This document shows, piece by piece, positions 46,101 through 57,746 of a stretch of 64,000 nt of DNA; position 1 is the first letter of the stretch, and each line of letters opens with the position of its first letter. The notes beneath the pieces were generated by a model that saw only the letters and a list, made by a program, of their open reading frames with translations, was not told the DNA's origin and did not search any database. Made by a program: the position numbers and the translations under genes. Origin of the DNA: Litomosoides sigmodontis (lineage: Eukaryota > Nematoda > Chromadorea > Rhabditida > Onchocercidae); assembly GCA_963070105.1 (NCBI GenBank), contig OY718805.1, forward strand, positions 8,809,152 through 8,873,151. The letters are read 5' to 3'.

Positions 46101-48305
46101 AATGGGTTTGACTTATTAATTTACGTTTAATAAATACCTAAACCGAAATGATAAGATTGGATAATTTTGAGATATGTTTAAATTGCATATCTTTTTAAAT
46201 TCTAATATATGATATGTGCAGGGAGAGAGAGAGAGAGTGAAAGAGGAAGAGAGTAAAATCAGTGTTCATTGTTTCAATACATGTAATACATTTGGAATAG
46301 ATATATTGAAAATTGAAATCTAGCCTTTTACACAATTCTTTACTATAATTTTGTATAATTTTATATAATTTTCATAGTACTCATCTAAGTAAGTGTATTT
46401 TTCCGTATCAGTTTTAGAGGACGAATCAGTGACATTTATTTAGTTTATTGTTTTCAAGACGATTTGAAAATATTTAATTTTACTGAAGGAGTGCTATATT
46501 TTTAGATGTACATTGGATCCATACATTTTACCAAATCTGCAATATGCATCCGATTTAATGTCAGCGAAAGTACGTGTACCTGTTTTCAAATTTCCTGATC
46601 ATTCCGAAATTAGTTTTCGATGTGATGTCCTTGTTTGTATGCAAGGTAAACATGATTGCGAATTAATTACGGTAAACTTTTCCTTTGTAATCACCGATGT
46701 CTATTGAAGAAATTCATCATGCCACTCAACTTTCACTTCCATAAAACTTCAAATGTTGAACAAACAGGATGTTTGTTCGTTCAGTTAAAATTTTCAGTTA
46801 ATTTTACAAATTTAAATTCAACTCATCAACTTTCTGATTTAAGAGCAATGAAGCCATTGTTAAATCTCCCGCACAAGTTTCAGCTTATATTCTAAACGAA
46901 TGAAATAATCATTTTAAAGTTTTTTGTTAAATGATCAATCTTAAATTCTTTCGAAACTTGCAATTTTGGTTGGAAAAATTCTAATTGATCTCTACTCATT
47001 CTTTCTACATAACACCACAAATAATGGAAAATAATATAAAGCTTAACTTGTACAACTAAACATAGCAAATTAAAATTTTGAATGAAAAAAATATTTCTTT
47101 TTATGAACAAAAATTATCATTGTATTAATTTGTAATAATACCACACACTGCACTTTTCATTCCTATTTACTTCCCTGTTCAACCCAATTTTCGAGATGAA
47201 GTTTGACTTCTAGCAAATTACTAATTTGTCATACAAATAGGTATTTAATTTAGAAATACCGATGCTGTCTTCTTTTTTTTTAGCCTATGATCACTGTTCT
47301 TCAGTAAAGAATTTATAGACTCAAATAATTGTTTCTTATAAAAACACAATTAGTTTTCACCGTTTGTTAGCACTACGAATTTTGAATTTTCAACCAGATG
47401 AAATATTTTTTCACAAAAAGTACAAAGTTTACAAAGATGCTACACAGTAGAATGATAGATAGCATTGCTGAACGTTTTTTTTTTTTCAAATTTAATCAAT
47501 AAACCGTTATATTTGGGAATTTTAAATTCGGTTTCATCTTGCAGCCACCAAAGTGCACAAGTGATAAACGAAAACGTCGTAATCTGCTCAATACTAGCCG
47601 CGAGAGTTTGATTCTTCAAACATTGACAATGAATATCGTCGACCTGGATTACGTCACTCCAGGTGCTGTATTGGATTCATTGAAAAGTCCTTATAAATTT
47701 TTTTTCCAACTAATTTTGCTAGATAATATATATATTGGTGTTATTACCATGATATGAATGTCAGGATAAAGGATAACGAAGTTACCACTTTTCATCAAAA
47801 CTTCTCACTCAATACATTGAATAATGTTTGTTAGTCTTGCAAATGTAAACGCAACAGAATGATCGATTTCATTTGTTTCACCCAATTAAAATATATTCGG
47901 TGTTTAATTATGAAATTAAAAATAGGTGCAAATGGATTAAAAGAGAGTGCAAAAGATTCTTATTCTTTACTAATATATGTTGGACGAATAATATGTTGAA
48001 TCGGAAAATTTTATTTACCCAATTTGCTTACTACAAATTTAGCTAACCAAAACATACAGTAATCTATTTTTTCTGTTTGTTTTTTTCTAACTGTGAAACT
48101 TTTTACAGGACTGGAATCAGATCCGTTAATTTTGAATCCTTCACTACACAGTAAGCCATTGCAATATTGCTTAACAGTAACTCGATTTGCATGTTTCATT
48201 GCAAGCGCAACATTTCTAATTACTACTACAGCAACACTTATCGGTGCTTTCATTATCAGTTTCAATTCACATCATATCAATATTTTCTCAGCATCCGATT
48301 TGTGA
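43146..48305 (+). CDS. ZP-domain (cuticlin-like) transmembrane protein, 5' end unresolved
   Basis: Exons 43146-43346, 43620-43688, 44134-44393, 45247-45389, 45593-45777, 46027-46105, 46506-46671, 47545-47662 and 48109-48305 join in phase and give 471 codons plus an unknown start. The ZP-N half shows KCGNEFIQFSVKTTKPF, GKVFVKGQHG and, after a long insertion, RLGTCN, TVVVSFHQ, KLDRAFRIQC. The ZP-C half shows HCIYTV, HARIGELVDHQWIC, VRNCFAES, GCTLDPYILPNLQYASDLMS, ISFRCDVLVC. This matches the nematode cuticlin/CUTL order. KRKRR in exon 8 fits a furin-type cleavage site ahead of a single C-terminal membrane segment (about FACFIASATFLITTTATLIG) and a short tail. Such proteins polymerise in cuticle or apical extracellular matrix after cleavage. 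The signal-peptide exon was not found. Candidates are an ATG at 42730 using a donor at 42746, or one near 41893. Two Ser/Thr-rich exons insert about 90-100 residues into ZP-N, including CPPCPVC. Confidence 0.8.
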
Positions 48306-49057
48306 TTACATTTACAATAGCATTCAAAATTTATCTACGCGTAGAATTTTTATATTATCAAAATTCAATACTTTAGGAGCAAAATCTTTTAAATGCAATA
48401 ATGAAAACGTATTTTCAAATGTGTCCAGGTAACAGGAATAAAAATTCAGTATTCTTTTGTGACACATAGATATATATGTTATCATTACAATGGATGCATT
48501 TCAAGGCCGCATCTTAATTGGATTATTTAAAACGTGTCGAAAATTGGCTTAGATTAGCTGCTCATCAAATTAAAATCAGCAAATCGGCTCAATTTCGAGC
48601 AATAATAAGTGATAATTAATGTATTATTTTCTATCTTTCTCCAATTCATAAAATTATTTAAATGTAAATGTAAAAACACGATGAATCAAAGGAATGAATA
48701 AAATTAAAGAAAATTAGATGTCTTTTTCAGTACAGCGTTCGCAATGAACCACGATAATTTAATTGTTTATTAAATGAAATTATGACGTATCACAAAACAT
48801 AAGTATCGACATCAAATTTTTTTTAAAAACATGTGTTACACAAGAAGTACTTCTCCACCACACGAAATTTTAACTTTTAATAAAAATCTTGCAAACCCTA
48901 ATTTTTACAACAAAACAGATTCCCCAACGTCTAACAACAATTTTTTTCAAAAATTATCCAATAAAATTTCCCAATTTTCTCATTTCAATTCATGAAATCA
49001 TTGGTTCATACAATTTTTATAAAAAATTAAACTGAACAAGAATAAGACAGCATGCGA
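48306..49057. other. Intergenic DNA between convergent ZP and SMG8 genes
   Basis: Short AT-rich gap between the 3' ends of two convergent genes. It includes a plus-strand AATAAA at 48437-48442 and another near 48697. No exon is supported. Confidence 0.5.
48437..48442 (+). terminator. Candidate poly(A) signal of the ZP gene
   Basis: AATAAA 132 nt after the predicted ZP stop codon. The position is plausible but untested. Confidence 0.4.
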
Positions 49058-52000
49058 TTAATGCATAGGTATGTACAGCACTTCAACACAGTTCGCTAGC
49101 AATTTACCTGACATTGTAGCCTCACCAGGTCGTTGAACAGGTCCATGCGGTCCAGCATAAACGTATGGAAAACGTAAAATATAATAGCGGGCCCACTCCA
49201 AATGTATAGGCGCTTCCCCTATATGGTATATCGGCTCCTTTGATGTTGGCTAGAAGTACACAATTCATCAATTTCACAAATGCATTAAACATGATAAATT
49301 TTTATAGTAAGATTGCTGTCAAAATTCAATTGTTGAAAAATAAACCTGAACGCGAGGATTCAAGATGACCGTAACAGGTGCTTTAGGAGTGACGACATGG
49401 AGTCGCATCAACTGAGCATTTACTTGAGGCAATCGACGACATGTGCATTTCGTCCACAACGGTAAGTCTGAACGAATTAAGGCTGATCCGGACTCCTGGA
49501 GAATCCATTCATTTTTATGACTCACGACTTTTCAAACGTAAGAACAGGCCTAATTATTGCAATTAAACAGCAACAAAAAAAAGCAAAAAGAATAAAAAAC
49601 CAAGCGTCAATCAATACTTATATTCTTTCTTCCCGTGTAGCAAGATTGGAATAAAAGAGTGATGCTCTGATCAATCCACTCAGTACATAATATAAAACAT
49701 CCTTAGTAATGCAGACATCCAATCTCTTATTCCTCAACGTTTGTATTGCGCTCCCCTCAACAAAATCAAGCCGCAGACCTTATATATACAACTTATCCCA
49801 AATTTCTTAGACTAATGCACTCAAGTACCCACTAAGTAAAGTAAAAACAAAAGCAAGCCACTTCCCCTACTATTGCACGACGAAATATTTTTTAATTCAA
49901 ACTCTTTAAATATCAAAGTAAAAAATACTTTTGAATTCGACACTATTTTCAATCGCGCGTTAGCATGGATATCCTGGATCATAAATCGATGTCCCCGCGG
50001 ACATTCATATTCAAATCCAACAAACAACTAAAAAACAAATAGATTACAATACAGTGAGACATGATCACTCCTTTCAATATATCTCTCATTATAGTACCGA
50101 TAATTCCCAACAAATTTAGATAGCTACCTTCAGTAAAGAAAAAGGAGTTATAAGCAATTGCAGTATGCTGGGTATATATTAGAGATAGTAATGTAAAAAA
50201 AAATTTCGAATGAATTTAAACCTGCATTATAATTCTTACAGCCGATGAAATCGGAATAAATACTTTCATGTCACTAAAAACCATACAAACTTCAATTCCT
50301 GCAAAGTAACTACAATACCTTCACTTTTTCACGATTATTCTTGATCATTTTGACAGGACGCTTTGACCTCACGCCATATGAGTCGCCCATAATTTCCTTC
50401 ATATCAATATCCCATTTTTCAGGATCAACTGTGACGAAAACATCGATCGGTAGAAGAAACTGCATCCCGCTTTTAAAGTTTGGCATATCGCGAAGGCCAG
50501 CCTTGTGACTAAACCAATCAACTTTCATTGATCCGTTATTAATTTAATGAACTAGGCAAACATTAATCAGCCACTGTAAAGATGTAGTTTGATTGAACTC
50601 AACATAAATAAAGGGACCTGTACAAGCTCGATGTACCCAGACATAAGAGTGACCATGAAGGAAAAAGAGGCTTTCTAGACGGCGACTCTGTATTTGGGAC
50701 ACATTCCAAAAACTGGCCTAGAACAAATTATTCGGAAAAGCCTGCATTCTAGAACAAATTATTCAGAAAAGTCTGCATTAGGACACTGGGACAAGGAAAA
50801 AACAAATAAATTTCGACAGCCACGCTGCTGGTGCGGAATGCTATCTGGTTGCAAAATTCCGAAACAAGTCATATAAATAATGAACCGGGTAAACTGACTA
50901 AACGAAAAAAAAGTAGCAAAACCAGTACCTTTGCATAATTTTTTTAGCATTACCAGTTCTTCTTCAAAATTCATGGCAGTACTGTTTAACTTGTCAGAGT
51001 TATCTACATCCGGTCCTCGTAGCTGTACATCATCATCATCAAGGTATGAAACTTGCGCCTCAGCCTCTAGAACAGTCTCTTCATCTTCCTGTGACCACGA
51101 TTCGTAATCATCCATATGCTGCAATTGTGCGCACTCAAAAATATAAGGGTAAAAGTATCAATATGGCACATCACATCGGCTCTTCCAGCACAATTATTTC
51201 TGAACAACTTCGTTTTAATAAAAAATTAAAAAAAATTAAAATTACAGCTCGATGGTGCTTTGTTCCTAAAAATAATTGCTCAGCTTCTTCTGCCCTAGCA
51301 TATTCTTCCTCGTCCTCGTCATCATTATTATCCATTTCTTCAGGTGATTGTTCCTCGCCACACTTTTCCGCCCCTGATGACGCCAGAACTTTTTTTTCTT
51401 CTAATTCCTTCTCAACATCATCAATATCTGTACCTTCCGCTGAAATATTAAAACCTTTAGATTTTGAAAGGACGCCTAGGTAAAAAATCATAAAACTTAC
51501 TGCACAAATTACTTTTGAAGGGAGACTGTATACTTTCACGTTGCATTTCGTCATCTTCCAAGGGATTATCACGATCCAGGAGCATTTTTAAGTAGTCTAA
51601 ATATGTCGGTATAGAGATAACAAAACAAGTCTCAGAACATAGCAATTCAACATTACCACCTACGAGTAATCATCTCCGTCAGAAGTTTTAAGCATGCCAG
51701 TTACCTTTTTACAAATCATTTTCAAGCATGATATAAAGTCATGAAAAAAGCATGGAATTAGAAATGTGATTACTCTCTCCTATCGACGTTGATGAAGACC
51801 CAGAAAAACTATGTTCTGAGGAAGATATCGATTTTTGCGATTTATCTGGTAAACTATCCATAGCCAATGATCTGTCATTAACGTCATCATGTTTAAAGAC
51901 TTCAAATTCATATTGTTCCATGTTTTTGCAACATGTGAACTGTGACTGCATGTAGAAATCATAATTAGCTTCCTGCAACAATGCAATGATCTTTAGGTCA

Positions 52001-55000
52001 TCGATCTATGAATTCGAAATATTGCTGTTTTTAAGCTCTATTAATAGATATTTAGGATGAACGTAAATTTATGGCTAAAATTGTACCCACTAACCTTGCC
52101 AATTTAATCGAAGTTCAAACAATTTGAGTAAATAATTTCATGCGAAGTAATAAAGAGAAACGAAACGAACACGTAGTGAAAAAGGATCGTTACGCAGAGC
52201 TTGTGAATGACCACAATTACATGTAGAAAGAAAACGGGCTCCGCTTGAGTGAGCAACTCGTTTCGAGGCCGGCACTTCCACATCCGATAAGGAGTAATGA
52301 ACCTGAGAAACAATGTAAATCCATTTCTGACGAGGTAATAAGGACCATGAACTAATTTAAAAGCGAAATCTGTAGTGTCCTGAAGAATTTTCTAGAAAAT
52401 TTGATTTAATGCCTTTGCGCTAAATTGTGTACTAGATTAACCCCCAAAGTGATATTTTTCGAGCTTAACATCGATTCCGTTAGATTAAATGAAAAAGTAT
52501 TATTAATTATTTTCAAGTAGTAAGGATCATAATGAAATGAAAAGATTTTAAATAATAAAAATAGCAAAAGTGAAATTACGAATCAAAACTGTTGATACTA
52601 TTTAAGCTATATTTTCACTAAAAAATTACTATCACACTATCTTATATTTCTAGAAGGATTCATACAAATTTTGCAGGAACCCATTATCCGTTCGCCAATT
52701 CTTAGATAAAAACATAATATCAACTGCCTTTGGAAGTTCCTGTACAACCTCACATGTGACAATATTTTTCCTTTATTTAAGGCTGAAGCAACTTACTGGT
52801 AGACAGCATTCATTTCCTGTCAAAGAAACAAATTCACATGCTTTTTGAGAGGTCCATAGAGTTTCGCACTCCAACTTCAGTTTTTCTTTTGCCTTTTCTA
52901 ATCTGGTACCATGATAAATACATTCCAGATGCTCCAGTGCACGTCCTAACTAAATAACCTCAAAATTTTTTCTTAATAAGTTTTGATAGCTATTTTTTAA
53001 CATATGCTGTGTACTTCTTTTCTGTCACTATCCGATGAAAATTTTAAATGTGACTTGAAGACCTATGGTTTCTCTTTTTTCTTCATGGAAAAAAATCCTT
53101 TTTGAACGATATTTTAAGAAACAATGAAGTTCAACCTTAGCTTCATGCTCCGCTTTCGTGAAAACCTGTGATTTTCGCTTTTCGAAATCACGCGTATCCT
53201 TGTTACTGTTTTGATATACTGCTTTAGCTTGTCCGATATAGGTGTCCTCCATGCTTAAGTGTATTTTGTCACAATGACACCAGTGCAAATTTGTCATTTA
53301 ATATATTCCGTGATCAATTTTGCAAGCATTTAAATAAAGAAAAGGAAAAATAGGAATGGAGAATGGAGAAAGTCAAGAAAACATTATAAAGCAGTAAACT
53401 AGATGTTCAGATACAAGTTTCCGGTATCATTAAAATCTAAGAAATTCTCAAGTTTGGATACCGCAATGTATAGAATTACGCCACAAAAAGTGCAAAAGCA
53501 GGTTTGAAAAAAGAAATCAAGTTAAACTATTCGATTTCGAAAGAAATTATGCTGAATTTTATTAAAAAGCAGAATTATCACTTTTACCTTTTGGAAAACT
53601 GCAGTTCAGGGCTAGTAAGTTTGTAAATTTTCTCATCATTAATAATTCGCATTTGAAATAACTGATAATATACGATTTTTCCACCAATCAAAAGCCACTT
53701 GAGCATAGGTATCTGAAACAACTATTTCATAAAAGTGATCTTTTGTGCAAAATTAATTAAAAAAAATCCTAAAATCTAGCGACTTTTTAAGAAACATTAG
53801 TAACAAATATAACATGCTAATTACAGCGCCGCAAAAAGAAACTAATATCCAAAAATCCTACAAAAATATTTCTCTAAAAAGAAACCTCATAAAGATATCT
53901 CTTCCTTTCTTCATCTTGTCTTACGAGATTGATATGTGACTGCAGAAATTCACCGAAATCGTTTCGATCTTCCTTATCTATAATGCCTTCTCATACGAAA
54001 TTAATCTCATGAGTTAAGTATGGATAACAACTGAGAACAAAAAAAGCGTTAGCTAATTGCAAAAAATTTTAATATGGGACTACGAATCATCTTATCCAGT
54101 ACGCTAGCTTCCTGAGCAAAAGCAAACTTGTTTTTCAAAGACAGTAAAATGCAGTTTGATGTCACTAATGACGCGTTAAAATCTTTGAATATTTTCATGC
54201 TTGTGAACTCAATGTGTATTCCTGCTGGAAATATCTTTAGTTTTCCTCTATTTATAATAAACTAGAGAATTTGTTGAAGCAAAATTATTGCAATGTTAAA
54301 ACTTAATCACAATCCCGCCCACGTCAACAACATTTAATCCCTTGCTATAAAAATTCAAAAGCGGAGACAAAACAGTACCTTTTTTTCCAGAACCGTCATT
54401 CCCTTCTTTACCGTTACCTCGTTCAATAAGCATCAATAAACTACTACGAATAACATCATGAGATGATTCTGCTGCCGAAAATAAATAAACGGATTGTTCT
54501 GCAGACTTCGGCAAACTACATGGACAATCCCTTAAAAAGTAAATATTCAACACTTTTAATCACTGCTGGAAAAACACAAGCAGTTACAAAGCTCTGCTTT
54601 GTAAAACAATTAAAGACAAGAATTAGCCATCTGGCCCTTATTAATAATTATTTTGATTTCCCATTTCACCTCAAAGACTTTATGGAAACAATGGTTAAAT
54701 ATTTGATAAACTTAGTTGAAAATTAAAAAGATGATTACTTATCACTAGTTGTAACTAATCCATATAGTTGCATACAGCGATATATCTGTTGTTCTAATTT
54801 GTCCACAAGTTTGCTTCTCAGTTCTCTCTGAATTCAATAAAACATTAAACACCAGAATTAGCATTCGTCGATTTACTTTTTTTAGAATCGACCATTATTT
54901 TTCGAAAGAGTTGCCACGTGCTTAAGCCTCTTTTAAAAAGCGCTCTTCCGCGAATGGCAAAAAGCCTTCTAGTATCAGAGAACGTACATGCAGTGAAATA

Positions 55001-56239
55001 AAGTTTTTCACCATTTTAAATTGCTCCCATATCAGTTGATATAAAGGACTAGTTCACACACACAGAGTTGCAACAGTTGGGCATGCTAGCAAAAGAAACG
55101 AAACTAAAAAATCAGAAACTGCACACACCTTTCGACTGGAATTTAAGTCACCCCTTAGTAAATGACGATGGAAGGCAAAGAGGCAACGCGGCTGAGCTAA
55201 GCGTCCCTCAGCAGACCAGCCTTGTGGGAAACCAGTAACAGCTGACAGTTTTGTTCCAATTTCTTTTTGACAAAACCGTCTAAGTTCATTGGCTCGTTTC
55301 AAATCGCGACAACAATTCTGATCAAATCTACAACCTGGTTCCATGTAAATGAGTATATGAGAATAAAGCAAGAGGAAGGTCAGACATCGCGTATAATCAA
55401 TTTCCTGATGCGAAAGACATTCGAAGAAATCCTGCAATTCATAAGTTAAATATAAAAACACGTTAGACGTTGACGACCAAGAGCATAATTGAACTGAAAT
55501 ACAAGGTTAAGACTATCTGCCACAGATTTAAACATAATAAAGTGCTTCGCCAACTAAAGCACTACACTAATCATAATGTTCATGTTGAACTTATAGATAA
55601 TAAAAATGGGTTAGAGAACTGGTTTTGAACATAGCCACAATATTAAACTGTTATCTGCATTCATACCTTTCCATCGCCATCATTATTTCGTACAAAATAT
55701 TCCAATGAGCATAAATCACCATAGCCGAAAAGATGCAAAAAAAGAACCGACCATTCCGATTCATAATATGCTTCGATCTAAAATTGTGTAAATTGTGCCA
55801 GTAATGAAGGGACATTCTTTTAGACAAATCTTAAGTTTAGGACCACAAAGACTTCTGGTTATGCTTTCCGGTTGTAATAGAAGTGAACGCCGTATATAAC
55901 CGTATATTAAATCTCCTTATTCCGAAGTGGTGATACTACAGCAAATAATCGCTTTGTCGTCAACAACTAAATCTTCTACTTGACAAAAATTTGAAATTTA
56001 AAACTGACAAAAAAGTTAGGAGGTTAATTGCTTACCGAAGCAGTACTGCCTTCCGAAGGTATTTGCTGCATGAAAACCGGGCGCCCTAATAACTGATTGA
56101 TTGGATCGGCTTTCGAACAATCACTAGAACCTTTTCCAACAATTCCAACAACAACCACACGCCTCTGTTTGAACATGTCTAAATTGTATGCCGATTCTGT
56201 AAGCCATTTCCATAACGATTCTGCAAGTCCGTTCCTCAT
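49058..56239 (-). CDS. smg-8: SMG8, nonsense-mediated decay factor
   Basis: Complete 20-exon minus-strand model, 1002 aa (human SMG8 is about 990), all phases matching. Exons 5'-3': 56239-56036, 55777-55667, 55431-55129, 54827-54739, 54530-54379, 54224-54084, 53986-53886, 53712-53588, 53253-53136, 52949-52797, 52302-52171, 51972-51774, 51596-51501, 51439-51246, 51118-50929, 50687-50618, 50508-50319, 50027-49929, 49495-49346, 49249-49058. SMG8 binds SMG9 and restrains the SMG1 kinase that phosphorylates UPF1 during mRNA surveillance. Evidence is a P-loop-like VVVVGIVGKG at about 28-37 in the G-like domain, STCNCGHSQALRNDPF followed by EANYDFY, an acidic low-complexity linker, LFPSWSLLCLG, the diagnostic FVGFEYECPRGHRFM, VNAQLMRLHVV, and the C-terminal YYILRFPYVYAG block. 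A TATTGCAG acceptor sits one base before the ATG. Exon 16's GTCCCT donor is weak, but the joined protein fits. Confidence 0.93.
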
Positions 56240-56845
56240 CCTGCAATACTATTTTCGTTTATACACATAATGCTTGGCATGATAGAAGCAATAGGTATAT
56301 CACATCAAAGATAAACAAATGCTTTATCATGCAACCATAGACGGAAGACCAGCTTACAGATACTTTCAAATCACCCAGTAATAGATGATCAGATTCCATA
56401 AACTTCAAAAGTATCAATGCACTTCATCCTCGAACTACCAATGAAAAAGATATAATTAATATCGGACTTTATTTCCGTTAATTTTATTTAAAAAAAATGG
56501 ACGATCGGCAAAAGTGATGTTATCGGTGAAGTCTACAAATCTTGCGCAAACGACGTATTCTTCACACCGTCAAAGCGTATCTTTTAATTGAATTTGGTAT
56601 AAAACCCCACTCAACAACACAAAAACGTCTACATCACCAAACCATAATACACTTCGCTACTTTAAAAATCTTATCATTCTCTCACCTCTTTATCTCCACA
56701 TATTCTTTATGCTATTTTCCAGTTCTTATTAATCTCTGCTTACTCCACAAAAACTGTGCGTTTTTTAGTGCATAACCTAACATGAACGGATCTAGTTGAT
56801 GGTGTTGCACACTTCGCTAAATTTCTCGAACAGATTGCACAAGTC

Positions 56846-56881
56846 CGGGACGGAGGAGGGCGGTGGAGGGAGGGCGGGGGG
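56846..56881 (+). promoter_or_regulatory. G-rich, quadruplex-capable tract upstream of SMG8
   Basis: A 36-bp stretch of plus-strand Gs in runs of 2-6 (for example GGAGGGAGGGCGGGGGG), in otherwise AT-rich DNA. It has enough G3+ runs for a G-quadruplex and resembles GC-box clusters. It lies about 610 bp 5' of the SMG8 start, on the template strand for SMG8. Confidence 0.6.
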
Positions 56882-57685
56882 AATTGCTTTTTAATTCATT
56901 TCAAAATTTTTTGCACAAACAGAACTATGATTAATTTCCTCATTACCATTTCTTCCACTTTATCATTGTGTTATTATTGTGATAGTGAAGCAATAATGCG
57001 ATGTCTTCCAATAGGTGTTGGTATAAATATCATGAACATTGGTCTTCTTCTATAATGACAGTAGAATGAGAAGGTTGAAGTTCAAAAAGTTCAAGTATAT
57101 TTAAATATAAACTATCATCGTGGAATGCTAAAATCAGCACAATAAATATGCATCAAAATCTTCTAATGACAATTGTAATTTTCACTAATCAAGTAAGCCT
57201 GAGCAATGGAATCGATGTTTTTTTTTTTTGTTCTTACAATATCAACTTAGAATAACTCATTTTTATGCATTATAAAGAAACAAAAAAGGATGAAAACTAA
57301 GTGTAAATCGTCATCAATAAGAATATAATAAGACGAAAAAGATAATTTGAAAGTATGTGCTTCCAGGTATCCTGACTCTATTAAGGTGTTGTTGTTGAAG
57401 TATAACATTTCATCATTCTTTAATACATGTTTTCCTAATTTGCAGTTACAGGTTAAAGATATCAAGCATAGCTATATGTTTTCATAATTCTTAATTAACG
57501 TTGTTTTAATTAAAATATTTTAAAATATTAAATTTGAAAGGAAAAAAAACAATTGAAAGGACTGATTTTAATGTGACTGAATTTGGAAGAACTTAATGTT
57601 TGTATTCCATTCTACTGCAAAGTAATTCAACATTTAAATGTATGTTTTAATCTAATTCGGAAACTATACTTAGGAAGTGAAGGTA

Positions 57686-57691
57686 TTTATT
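57686..57691 (-). terminator. Candidate poly(A) signal of the K2P-FN3 gene
   Basis: TTTATT on the plus strand reads AATAAA on the minus strand, about 56 nt after the predicted stop codon. Confidence 0.4.
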
Positions 57692-57746
57692 ATAATGTGA
57701 TGTATGTCTGCGGTCATATACTGTATTTAATTAATTCACAAAACGA

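Larger units (their letters stand above)
56240..57746. other. Intergenic DNA between the channel and SMG8 genes
   Basis: 1.5 kb between two tandem minus-strand genes. It probably holds the SMG8 promoter and the channel 3'UTR. It includes the GC-rich tract at about 56846-56881 and a minus-strand AATAAA at 57686-57691. No exon is supported. Confidence 0.5.

Noticed and set aside
49319..49525. SMG8 exon 19 beginning upstream at 49525
   Set aside because: The upstream start does not match the phase of exon 18. The acceptor at 49496 gives ESGSALIRSDLPLW, which aligns with the SMG8 family.
50694..51124. Read-through extension of SMG8 exon 15 to a frame ending near 50759, and plus-strand frames opposite
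   Set aside because: Using the donor at 50928 and the exon 50687-50618 restores the conserved LFPSWSLLCLG block, so the extension is intronic.
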